42,127 bases of DNA. It comes from a virus. The notes beneath the pieces were generated by a model, which did not search any database, was not told the DNA's origin, and saw only the letters and a list, made by a program, of their open reading frames with translations. Location: the IMG/VR virus record IMGVR_UViG_3300030102_007579, positions 1,738 to 43,864 of that record; one strand, 5' to 3'. A program made the translations under genes and the position numbers. This document shows positions 1-7,552 of the stretch, one piece after another. How positions within the stretch are numbered: position 1 is the first letter of the stretch; every line of letters begins with the position of its first letter.

Positions 1-1309
1 TGTGTTGGATGTTTGTTTTATCTCTATCATCTATGTGTTTATTTAGTAAAACTCTATCTATTTCTTCTGGTATGTCCTTGTCACCATAAGCTTTTAACTT
101 AGTATTTAAATCATTTAAAACATTAGATTCTTCTGTGATTTTTTCTTCTATTAATCTAGGATTAACATTTTGTACTTCCTCGTCAATATCAGTAAATTTT
201 TGCCCAACTAAATTGTCTCTTAAATCACTATTAATTTTTAATTCATTTTTTGTTTTTTCTAAATTTTTATAATTTTGTATATTTTGATTTGATAAATCTT
301 TTTGTTGGTGGGTTAACTTTTTTATTTCTTGTTTAAGTTCTTCTGTATTATAGACATTGGATATTAGTTTTTTTGACCATTCAGAATACATTTTTTTAGC
401 TGTACTTTCTTTTTCTTTAAGTATTTCTAACCCCACAAATCTACTTAATATATTACCTCTTTCAGTTGGTTTGGATTCTATAATAGATTCTATATTAGAT
501 GCTGTTGTTAGAACTGTTAATAAAAAATCATTCATTGTACCTATGGATTCTTTTATGAAATTTTCAGTTTCTCTTCTCTGTTCACCTGTAAAGTTTTGTA
601 GACTACCATCAGATTTTTTTTCTAAAAATTCTAAGCTAGTACTGACAGACCAATCTCCTTTTTTTGTTTTTCTTCTTTTTATTTTCCGTATAATAGTAAA
701 ATCTCGACCATCTATTTCTACCTCTCCCTGCACAACTACCTCATTTACACCTCTAAACCTATTAAAAATATCTATAGCTTTATTAGATTTAGTTGTTGTA
801 TTAAAAAATAAAAATAGTATTAAATCAACTGCTAGTACTGACTTACCACCAAAATTTGGTGGGTTTGAGTCTATTACTGTTATACCCCCTAAAGAATTCA
901 CATCAAGATTATTATTATCTCCGAAGGATAAAAAATTAGAAAATTTAATTTTTTTAACATAAACCCTTTTATAATGGGTGTTTATACTCATTTCTTCAGA
1001 CATCTTACCATTAACTTTCTCATCTAGTCTCTTTAAAAGATTAATGTCCACATCCATGTTATTATTTTCAACAAACTGAGTCATTAAGTTTTTTTGGTAG
1101 TTGGTGTCCATAACATTTTGTTCAATGTCTATGTCCAATTCTCCATTATCGTTTCTATCTACAGATTTTGTTAAAACAGTAATATTTCTAGAGTTGTATT
1201 TATTTTGAAAGTAGGATTTAACTCTTTTGATTCTTTCTTGAGTAAAATTTTCAGGAATATCTTCCCAAGTTACCTTTATAAATGGATTGTCTAATTCTTT
1301 AAAATTCAT
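1..1309 (-). CDS. sbcC: SbcC/Rad50-like recombination ATPase (T4 gp46-like), partial
   Basis: The gene runs off the left window edge; about 436 N-terminal residues are present. The product should be the ATPase partner of the SbcD-like nuclease encoded at 2112-2897, forming a DNA end-processing complex for recombination-dependent replication. I translated it by hand. An AAA/SMC head begins near residue 115 (KIKFSNFLSFGD), and a P-loop reading NPPNFGGKS lies near residues 149-157. From about residue 310 the sequence becomes a Lys/Glu/Asn-rich coiled coil. About 110 residues precede the head, whereas T4 gp46 begins almost directly at it. The first ATG is at 1309, but the frame stays open and protein-like upstream to a stop at 1355-1357, with an ATA codon at 1346-1348, so a non-ATG start is possible. 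The C-terminal ABC signature and Walker B lie outside the window. Confidence 0.85.
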   Translation of the reverse strand, partial: MNFKELDNPFIKVTWEDIPENFTQERIKRVKSYFQNKYNSRNITVLTKSVDRNDNGELDIDIEQNVMDTNYQKNLMTQFVENNNMDVDINLLKRLDEKVNGKMSEEMSINTHYKRVYVKKIKFSNFLSFGDNNNLDVNSLGGITVIDSNPPNFGGKSVLAVDLILFLFFNTTTKSNKAIDIFNRFRGVNEVVVQGEVEIDGRDFTIIRKIKRRKTKKGDWSVSTSLEFLEKKSDGSLQNFTGEQRRETENFIKESIGTMNDFLLTVLTTASNIESIIESKPTERGNILSRFVGLEILKEKESTAKKMYSEWSKKLISNVYNTEELKQEIKKLTHQQKDLSNQNIQNYKNLEKTKNELKINSDLRDNLVGQKFTDIDEEVQNVNPRLIEEKITEESNVLNDLNTKLKAYGDKDIPEEIDRVLLNKHIDDRDKTNIQH

Positions 1310-1359
1310 ATATAAAATATGAGCATTTTTTTCTGGAAAATCAAGTATGGGATTTTAAG

Positions 1360-1674
1360 TTAGTCTTCTTTAGGTGGTCTATTTTCTTCAAACCATTCTA
1401 CCATAGCATTTATAGCCCAAACTGACCCACTAGCTAACATACCATCAAAAAATATACTAGTATAAGGGATAGTAATTAATTCTGCCGTTGGTGAGAAAAA
1501 TGCTAGTGAGAAAAAGAATCCAACCCAAGTAGATGTACACATCATACATTGAATTAGGTCACCAAAAAATTCTGATTTTTTTATTAACCAATTTCTTAGG
1601 TTTTCAAAAATACTACCAAACACTAATATGTTTGACATTCCATAAGCTGTTAAAATCCAAATAAATATTTCCAT
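1360..1674 (-). CDS. Small membrane protein, DUF1360-like
   Basis: This 104-residue protein is strongly hydrophobic, with likely membrane segments near residues 2-21, 48-65 and 75-92. A CMMCTSTWVG motif at residues 43-52 resembles the Cys-x2-Cys...W-x-G signature of DUF1360-type small membrane proteins; I recognise this by pattern only. The C-terminus is charged (WFEENRPPKED) and probably cytoplasmic. The gene sits between the coiled-coil gene, 4 bases upstream, and sbcC, and is presumably co-transcribed with both. The role is unknown. It could anchor something to the host inner membrane, but nothing in the sequence shows a partner. Confidence 0.7.
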   Translation of the reverse strand: MEIFIWILTAYGMSNILVFGSIFENLRNWLIKKSEFFGDLIQCMMCTSTWVGFFFSLAFFSPTAELITIPYTSIFFDGMLASGSVWAINAMVEWFEENRPPKED

Positions 1675-1678
1675 AGTT

Positions 1679-2119
1679 TTAATCGTAATAAGTGTCGTTT
1701 AAGTTAGATGACCTCATGTGTTTAGTTCTCCTATTGACGGTAACGTTTTTAAAATGTTCTAACACATCATCTTGTTCTTTTATTTTATTTTTTTGTTCGT
1801 TTATTATATTATTTTTTTCAGTTAAATCTTTTTTAAGTTTTTCTAACTCATCAATCAACTGAGTGTCTTTTACTTCTTTAGTTATTATTTTTTCAATTAT
1901 AACTTCTTTTTCTACCGGTATTTCTTTAATTACTTCTTTTATAACTTCTTTTTCTACTGGTACTTCTTGTATTTGTGATTTGGGTAAAAATGGTGCTATA
2001 CCGTACTTGTCTAGTGTTAGTCCATCTTTAGCACATTTAACAATAAACCCATCAATATCTTCTATTTCATTTAATTGGCAATATTCTTTAAACTCTTTAT
2101 GTTGTGTTTTACTAAGCAT
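1679..2119 (-). CDS. Coiled-coil protein with VEKEVIKE repeats
   Basis: I do not recognise a family. The 146-residue product has a mixed N-terminus (residues 1-50), then a degenerate repeat of Pro-Val-Glu-Lys-Glu-Val-Ile type (about residues 52-84), then a Lys/Glu/Asn-rich heptad-like coiled coil (about 88-125) and a basic tail. The start overlaps the 3' end of the sbcD-like gene by 8 bases, which suggests translational coupling. Its position between sbcD and sbcC parallels T4, where small genes 46.1 and 46.2 separate genes 46 and 47, but I see no sequence evidence of homology to those. The low-complexity composition makes any database hit hard to interpret. Confidence 0.75.
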   Translation of the reverse strand: MLSKTQHKEFKEYCQLNEIEDIDGFIVKCAKDGLTLDKYGIAPFLPKSQIQEVPVEKEVIKEVIKEIPVEKEVIIEKIITKEVKDTQLIDELEKLKKDLTEKNNIINEQKNKIKEQDDVLEHFKNVTVNRRTKHMRSSNLNDTYYD

Positions 2120-2897
2120 TTGTTAAAATTTCTTTACCGTTTTCAATATCTTCTATATCTTTTATCTTAAAATTAAGATAAGGTTGGGGATTATCAATAT
2201 TAAAAAACTTATATTTTTTTGTTTCTACATTATATAATCCGTATCCGTGATTTTTTATACTTTCACCAAAATTCTGATTTATCATTGACCCTACCATATA
2301 AGCTTTTTTATTACCTGGTATTTTAAATGTTTGTCTTTTATGTATATCTCCAGCTAATACGACATCACACCCCTCAAATATTTCAACACTATAACCATCT
2401 TCAAATTCAAAACCTATATCAGTATATAAACCAATTATTGGTCCGTGAAATAAACCTATTTTATGTTCTTTACAACTTTCTGGAATTTCAGGTCTAGTAT
2501 TATGTGTTAATAATGAATACACACACCACAATATATTATTGTCTTTATAACATCCTTTATCTTTATAGTATGTTATATTAGGATTATTTAAACTTTCTAC
2601 TACTGGAGATATAGCGTCCATCCTATCTAGATTATTTTCTAAAAAATCATGATTTCCAATTATGTAAACACATTTACATATTTTTGCGGTTTCTGTCATA
2701 AACCACGACATTAAATTTATGAGTTCTGGTGTCATTTGGTTTTTAGAATGGACAAAATCACCGGTAAAAACTATTCTATCTGGTGATAATTTTTCCCACT
2801 CTTTAAGTGCAATTTCTAATATGTTTTTATCCCTTAAATGTTGTTTATATAACTTTAAGTGTAAATCTGAATAGTGTATGATAGTTTTAATAGACAT
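2112..2897 (-). CDS. sbcD: SbcD/Mre11-like metallophosphoesterase nuclease (T4 gp47-like)
   Basis: A 261-residue calcineurin-fold phosphoesterase, probably the nuclease subunit working with the SbcC-like ATPase on DNA ends. Visible motifs in order: DLH at residues 11-13, GD at 46-47 (TGDFVHS), GNHD at 81-84, a metal-ligand His at 151 (LFHG) and GDIH at 183-186. This is the expected order for metal-dependent phosphoesterases. The second motif is GDFVH rather than the usual GDxxD, a modest deviation. The protein is shorter than T4 gp47 (339 residues), with little room for a C-terminal capping domain. It follows the ParB-like/membrane gene with a 1-base overlap (TAATG) and overlaps the coiled-coil gene downstream. 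Confidence 0.9.
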   Translation of the reverse strand: MSIKTIIHYSDLHLKLYKQHLRDKNILEIALKEWEKLSPDRIVFTGDFVHSKNQMTPELINLMSWFMTETAKICKCVYIIGNHDFLENNLDRMDAISPVVESLNNPNITYYKDKGCYKDNNILWCVYSLLTHNTRPEIPESCKEHKIGLFHGPIIGLYTDIGFEFEDGYSVEIFEGCDVVLAGDIHKRQTFKIPGNKKAYMVGSMINQNFGESIKNHGYGLYNVETKKYKFFNIDNPQPYLNFKIKDIEDIENGKEILTNA

Positions 2898-3583
2898 TAA
2901 ATTTCAATTTGTTTTAAACGCATAAATAAAGCTGTTAAAGACATACAAATTACCATTTTAATAAAACCCCCATAAGCTATATAAATTATATAACCTAAAA
3001 CAGTTAACATTAAAATAATTACTCTCATATTTTTGTATAAATTTAACCAAATTGTATAAAGATACGGAAATCTATCTCTCCACTTTTTTTTGTCCGGGTC
3101 TCCTTCATAATAAACTGGTAGTGAATAGGTATTTTCAGGAAAATATCTTACAGTTAACCAACTTATAATACCTAACATAACGGTAGCTAAAAAATTATCT
3201 ATAAAAAAGTACCAGATAATAATAGCAAATAATATAAAATTTATTATTTTAATTATTTTTTTTTGGTTACTACTAAATAAAGGTTTTAACATTCTCTCAT
3301 ATAAATTTTTTAATGAAGTTTTAGGTTTATCTTGACAGATAACTTCTACTTCATAATCTTCACCATACATTTCTTCTAAAACTTTTACTCTGTGATTGCC
3401 ATTTATTACATTATATTTTTCTTCGTGTTTATAAACTAGAATATATGAAAAATTTTCTGGTTTATAGCCTTGGGTTTTTATACTTTTTCTTAGTCTACGC
3501 CAACTATAGAATATTGATGTTGTTGTTCTTTTACCTACGGTCTTAATATCTTTTAGTTTTACTTTTATTTTTTGTTTACCCAT
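2897..3583 (-). CDS. ParB-like N-terminal domain fused to membrane helices
   Basis: A 228-residue protein in two parts. Residues about 1-90 look like a ParB/sulfiredoxin-type fold: a YILVYKHEEKYNVINGNHRV segment (residues 47-66) matches the pattern of a beta strand followed by 'xGNHRvxxL', with a YGEDYEVEVI strand after it. Residues about 110-128, 130-147, 186-204 and 206-222 are hydrophobic and read as four membrane helices in two pairs, with a charged loop between. ParB-like domains can act in NTP binding, DNA binding or as nucleases; which applies here is unknown. The 5' end overlaps the nuclease gene by 8 bases. Coding is convincing; the domain assignment is moderate. Confidence 0.75.
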   Translation of the reverse strand: MGKQKIKVKLKDIKTVGKRTTTSIFYSWRRLRKSIKTQGYKPENFSYILVYKHEEKYNVINGNHRVKVLEEMYGEDYEVEVICQDKPKTSLKNLYERMLKPLFSSNQKKIIKIINFILFAIIIWYFFIDNFLATVMLGIISWLTVRYFPENTYSLPVYYEGDPDKKKWRDRFPYLYTIWLNLYKNMRVIILMLTVLGYIIYIAYGGFIKMVICMSLTALFMRLKQIEI

Positions 3584-4349
3584 TCTTATTCATTATTTTT
3601 AAAATTTCATCTCTAAAATCGTAACACTTCATAATCTTATAAGTTTCATTATTTTCATTAAACCAAACAATATAACAATCACCTATTTCTAATTCGGTAT
3701 TTCTTTCAACTATTAATTTATAAAAAGATAGTTGTAAAGAGTATGTATTCAATTCACAAACATCTAGATGAGATAAAGGTTCTTTAAATTGTTGCCATTT
3801 ATTATATTTTTTTATTTCTTTATTGGTTTTCCAATCCCAAATTTCTAATTTTTTAGACTTTTCATTATAAAATAACTGGTCAATCATCCCTGTAATACCC
3901 CACTCTTTATCTCCAACTACAATTTCTGCTCTAACTGGTATTAGTTTACCAAAAGATTTTTCATAAAACTCACCAAACATTTTTGTTAGTTTGTTAACAG
4001 CTTGTTTACATTCTAACATATTTTCTACACTACCTAAAGCTTCTGTAATTTTATGTTCTGGAAAAGGAAATAATTTATTTGTTAAAAAATTTTCAGCATA
4101 TTCATGAAAAGCCGAACCTTTTTCACAAGAAAAGTCTGCTTTATATTTCCATTCTTTTAATATTTCTTCTTTTGTAATTCCCCTTTCATCCGCCTTTTTT
4201 TGTGACCAATAATCTTTATCAAATGGATGTTTATATTTAGATATTACAGATGTAACAGATTTAGTTCTTACACCATCTAGATAATATATGTGTTCCTTAT
4301 CGTGAAACTTTATATTATTAAACTTAGCTAATTCTCTAATAATTTTCAT
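3576..4349 (-). CDS. PD-(D/E)XK nuclease, RecB/Cas4-like
   Basis: A 257-residue protein with the full set of RecB-type nuclease landmarks. GSAFHEYAE is at residues 78-86 (metal-ligand His), Asp157 lies in GMIDQLF, WDWK is at 171-174 (the D-x-K pair) and the QxxxY motif QLSFY is at 206-210. It should cleave DNA with Mg2+ or Mn2+; families of this shape include phage exonucleases used in recombination or genome degradation. The N-terminus (HIYYLDGVRTKSVTSVIS) is also typical of this nuclease group. It directly abuts the primase gene (stop TAA of the primase immediately before this ATG), so it belongs to the replication/recombination set. Confidence 0.85.
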   Translation of the reverse strand: MKIIRELAKFNNIKFHDKEHIYYLDGVRTKSVTSVISKYKHPFDKDYWSQKKADERGITKEEILKEWKYKADFSCEKGSAFHEYAENFLTNKLFPFPEHKITEALGSVENMLECKQAVNKLTKMFGEFYEKSFGKLIPVRAEIVVGDKEWGITGMIDQLFYNEKSKKLEIWDWKTNKEIKKYNKWQQFKEPLSHLDVCELNTYSLQLSFYKLIVERNTELEIGDCYIVWFNENNETYKIMKCYDFRDEILKIMNKNG

Positions 4350-5264
4350 TTACAATAATTTTATTTCTTTTAGTCCTTCTAACCCACCTAGTTCACCAAC
4401 ATCTTTATCTTTAGGTAATTTTATCAATCTAATTCTACCTGTTAATTTACCACCATCTAATTTACGGTATAGTTTTTCTGCGTCATTCCACGCATCACCA
4501 TCTAAACAAATTATAATATTTTTTTTACAATTATCATAGAGTTTATTCCATAATTTATCACTAACATTTTTACCTAGGACTGGTATTGAGTTGTCTACGA
4601 AAAACATATCGAATACACCTTCTACCAAATAAACGTCTTCTTCCCAATTTATTTGATGTTCATTAAAAATAATCTTGTCTTTTTCTGCTTCTGGATTTTT
4701 ATATTTATTTTTGTGTCCAACATATGAACGAGAAACAAAGTAGTTAATATCACCACTTTCGTCAAATGAAGGTACTATAATCCTACCTCTATAATTACCC
4801 TCGGTAGTATACCCTAAAGAATATTTTGTTATAATTTCATCACTTATATTTCTTTTTCTTAAATAATTATAAGCCTCTTTGTATGGTATAGTTAATTTAT
4901 TACCCTTAGTAAAAGATATATATTCGTTAGGTAAAGTAACATCTTTATAGGTTCTTTTTTGTGTTTTTATAAAATCACCACCTATTAATTTCCATGTAGA
5001 TTTATTTCTTTTATTACCCCACTTTAAAAATAATTTATTTAAAGAACCATGTGTACCGTAGGTCTCCGAACATGCCCAACACTTATAGACCCCTTGATGA
5101 TAGTTTACCTCAAAATTTCCTTTACCATCACCCCTGTCTAAACCTTTTATGTCATACGAACATACTGGACAATCAAATGAAATTTGTCCTTTGTTTGGGT
5201 AGTGTGAATTTATGTCACCTAAAACATCTTGTAATAGTTCTAATAGTAGTGGGTTATCTTCCAT
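4350..5264 (-). CDS. DNA primase, CHC2-type zinc finger plus Toprim (T4 gp61-like)
   Basis: A 304-residue primase that would make RNA primers for lagging-strand synthesis. The N-terminal zinc-binding module has paired cysteines at residues 32/35 (CPVC) and 62/65 (CWAC). A core region follows (YLRKRNISDEIITKYSLGY, about residues 134-152, typical of primases), then a Toprim domain with VEGVFD at 214-219 and the acidic LDGDAWND at 254-261. The length is close to T4 gp61 (342 residues), and no fused helicase domain is present, so a separate helicase is expected elsewhere in the genome. A 35-base spacer separates it from the upstream resolvase gene. Confidence 0.9.
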   Translation of the reverse strand: MEDNPLLLELLQDVLGDINSHYPNKGQISFDCPVCSYDIKGLDRGDGKGNFEVNYHQGVYKCWACSETYGTHGSLNKLFLKWGNKRNKSTWKLIGGDFIKTQKRTYKDVTLPNEYISFTKGNKLTIPYKEAYNYLRKRNISDEIITKYSLGYTTEGNYRGRIIVPSFDESGDINYFVSRSYVGHKNKYKNPEAEKDKIIFNEHQINWEEDVYLVEGVFDMFFVDNSIPVLGKNVSDKLWNKLYDNCKKNIIICLDGDAWNDAEKLYRKLDGGKLTGRIRLIKLPKDKDVGELGGLEGLKEIKLL

Positions 5265-5299
5265 GTAGTAAATGTATGGAATTTTTATTGGTTAATCAA

Positions 5300-5896
5300 T
5301 TACCAAATGTTTTTTTGTTTCATAGCACCTAACACACAAGTATAAGCATCTGCCATGTCATAATTTTCTTTTTTAAGTGTATTATTACGTGTATATGCCC
5401 ATGTTAAGTGAGGTTCTCTGTCTGAAACGTGTTGCCAAATTATCTGTTTTTTATCACACCCTACTTCATATTTTCCAAATAATACTTTTCTACCTTTATT
5501 ATTTTCTGTAAATAAACTAGGAAAAGCAAATTTTCTTGAGTTATATGTTGATATGAATTCTGGGACTATACCTAAAACATCATAGATTACTCTAGTAATA
5601 AATGAGTTATATCTCATTAGAGTAGCAACAGTTCTAATATTATTAGAATTAATTAGTGGCTCTTCTATCACTACTTGTGTTATGCCAACTTTAGTATAAT
5701 CACTTAGTTTATTCTTAAAGTGGTTAGTTTTTTCTAACATTTCTTCTACTTTACTATCTTTAGGTGGTTTAATTTTTGGTGAAAAATGTGTTAACTCTAA
5801 AAGTTGTCCATCTTGTAAGTCAAATAAAGCCCACCCTATAGTTTTTGTAGATATATCTAACCCTAAAATTTTAGGTCTATTTCCAATATTTTTCAT
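5300..5896 (-). CDS. RuvC-like Holliday-junction or structure-specific endonuclease
   Basis: A 198-residue RNase H-fold protein. It has the RuvC acidic set: Asp14 in ILGLDISTKTIGW, Glu78/Glu79 in VVIEEP, and Asp180/Asp183 in YDMADAY. Such enzymes resolve branched DNA during recombination and before packaging; in T4 that job is done by the unrelated endonuclease VII. The gene starts 10 bases after the last fibre-like gene and opens the replication block. The order of acidic residues and the final D-x2-D-A motif make the assignment strong, although a RuvC-related nuclease with another substrate cannot be excluded. Confidence 0.85.
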   Translation of the reverse strand: MKNIGNRPKILGLDISTKTIGWALFDLQDGQLLELTHFSPKIKPPKDSKVEEMLEKTNHFKNKLSDYTKVGITQVVIEEPLINSNNIRTVATLMRYNSFITRVIYDVLGIVPEFISTYNSRKFAFPSLFTENNKGRKVLFGKYEVGCDKKQIIWQHVSDREPHLTWAYTRNNTLKKENYDMADAYTCVLGAMKQKNIW

Positions 5897-5906
5897 AATT
5901 AAAATA

Positions 5907-7112
5907 TTAGAATTTTAACTTCAAAGTCAAGGTTACTGGTGTATTTTTAGGTTTTTTAATTGGTCTATCTGGTTTTGCTATAGCTAATAATCTATTTTGT
6001 GCATCATATAACCCTATCTCTGTTATAAAAGTAGATGTTACATCTGATAAATCCCACACTTGATTTACTTCACCAAAAGGTGTCATAAATTGTATTCCAG
6101 TATCACTACCTCCAGCTCCATAATAAGGTGCATCTGCACTTGCTGCCGTTTGGTTTTCTGTTATAAAGAATTCACCGGAATTGGCGACAACATTAATAGT
6201 TAACAATATTTCTCTTTCAAAAGAATAATAAGTACAAGAACCAGATGTATCTGCCGTAAAAAATACTTGGGTAAATGCTGATTCTGCACCAGTGTAACCA
6301 TAGTCAATTGTAGTTGCACTTGTACCAGAAGCTGAACCAGAATATAAGAAATTTTGTACTATTGTTGGGTCTGTTAGAACTATAAATCCTTTGTCTAAGT
6401 AACAAATTCCTACTGGAACATCTTGTGATTGTGCATATGCTTTAGGTGTGTTAGATGAAGATACTGTGTCGGTAAATCTAAAGTTATCTACACCACCATC
6501 AGTATACCCGTTAGGTATTACATCTTCTTGCCAACCACTAGACCAGCTTGTTATGGTAGTTGTTGTAGAGGATAATTGTGGACCTAAAATTTCATCTGTA
6601 AATAAAAATGCTATATTTGTGGAATGCATACTAGGGTCACCTTTCACATTTTCATCTCTTATAGATGGGTTACCAAAATATTCACCATTTAAAGAATTAT
6701 CAGATGAAAATGGTTCTGGTTCGTAATAAGAACTATAGAAATCTAAGGTATTACCAACTTCACCCCCACGGTATGTTCCACCCATAGGTAATGTTAGTTT
6801 AATTGTCCTCCCATCTATAAGTTCACCATAGGTGTTAACTCCTATATCAACAACAACTACGTTCTCTTGACTTAGACCACTAAAACCACTTCTTACCCAA
6901 GAAGACTCAAATGTTTCACATTGTGCTGAAGTTGTAGGGAGGTTAAATGATGAGAATAAGTTTGAGAAGGGTCTTCCATTAGAAGGGTCTCGTTGTACTG
7001 CTGTAAATGTTAGTGAAGTACCTGTTGTAGTAGTCCATCCATTCCCTGACCAAGGAACTAATGTAGTTTCTATAAATTTTTCGTTTGCTGATATTCTTTT
7101 AAGTTTTCCCAT
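5907..7112 (-). CDS. Fibre-like tail protein with ITEIGLYD C-terminal module
   Basis: A 401-residue, beta-rich protein full of Thr, Ser, Gly and aromatic residues, as in phage fibres and baseplate adhesins. The C-terminal about 50 residues (ITEIGLYDAQNRLLAIAKPD, then PIKKPKNTPVTLTLKLKF) match the end of the 809-residue protein at 10299-12728. A similar 'ITEIGLYD...L.AvAk' pattern is known in fibre/tail-collar modules of other phages. The N-terminus (GKLKRISANEKFIET) lacks the LTDxGR module found in three upstream proteins. It is the last tail-type gene before replication genes begin. The function is inferred to be host contact or baseplate periphery. Confidence 0.75.
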   Translation of the reverse strand: MGKLKRISANEKFIETTLVPWSGNGWTTTTGTSLTFTAVQRDPSNGRPFSNLFSSFNLPTTSAQCETFESSWVRSGFSGLSQENVVVVDIGVNTYGELIDGRTIKLTLPMGGTYRGGEVGNTLDFYSSYYEPEPFSSDNSLNGEYFGNPSIRDENVKGDPSMHSTNIAFLFTDEILGPQLSSTTTTITSWSSGWQEDVIPNGYTDGGVDNFRFTDTVSSSNTPKAYAQSQDVPVGICYLDKGFIVLTDPTIVQNFLYSGSASGTSATTIDYGYTGAESAFTQVFFTADTSGSCTYYSFEREILLTINVVANSGEFFITENQTAASADAPYYGAGGSDTGIQFMTPFGEVNQVWDLSDVTSTFITEIGLYDAQNRLLAIAKPDRPIKKPKNTPVTLTLKLKF

Positions 7113-7113
7113 T

Positions 7114-7548
7114 TTAATTCCAATTTTTATAATTAGCTGAATTAGTGTTTGTATCTAAAGCTAAGGACGCTCTACCTGGAAAGTAAAGTTTTATCATGTG
7201 AAAAGGGCTAGCTTCACCCATATTATTTCCATTACTTTGTACTCCAGGAAAAACTGTTCTTTTTGTTAGTTTACCATTACTAGGGTAATCAACAAACATT
7301 ATTTTACCTTTATCAGGTGAACTCATTACTGATAAATATTTAGATGTTTTAAATCTAGCACTATACTCACCAGGTGTACCAAAAAAATCCATTCCGTTCC
7401 CTCCTGTAGATACTATATCCTGGTATCTATTTCTACCACCTTTTATAGTTTGCATGTCAAAGTATTGAATGGGTATTTTACCCACTTTACCACTATTTTC
7501 AGTGTAATTACTATTCTGTCTGTACCAATTTAATGCTTTTACATTCAT
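7114..7548 (-). CDS. Hypothetical tail-region protein
   Basis: A 144-residue protein I do not recognise. It is soluble, contains no Cys, and is rich in Gly, Asn, Ser, Tyr and Lys. Segments such as KLTKRTVFPGVQSNGNNMG and MIKLYFPGRASLALD suggest beta structure. It lies 1 base before the 401-residue fibre-like gene and 4 bases after the 628-residue one, so it is probably translated with them and may be a small fibre accessory or an adaptor. No signal peptide, membrane segment or enzymatic motif is visible. Confidence 0.65.
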   Translation of the reverse strand: MNVKALNWYRQNSNYTENSGKVGKIPIQYFDMQTIKGGRNRYQDIVSTGGNGMDFFGTPGEYSARFKTSKYLSVMSSPDKGKIMFVDYPSNGKLTKRTVFPGVQSNGNNMGEASPFHMIKLYFPGRASLALDTNTNSANYKNWN

Positions 7549-7552
7549 AATT

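Noticed and set aside
357-962. Plus-strand open frame of 201 codons
   Set aside because: It lies wholly antisense to the SbcC-like gene, whose translation shows a P-loop and coiled coil; the plus-strand product shows only low-complexity hydrophobic sequence from the reverse of Lys/Glu codons.
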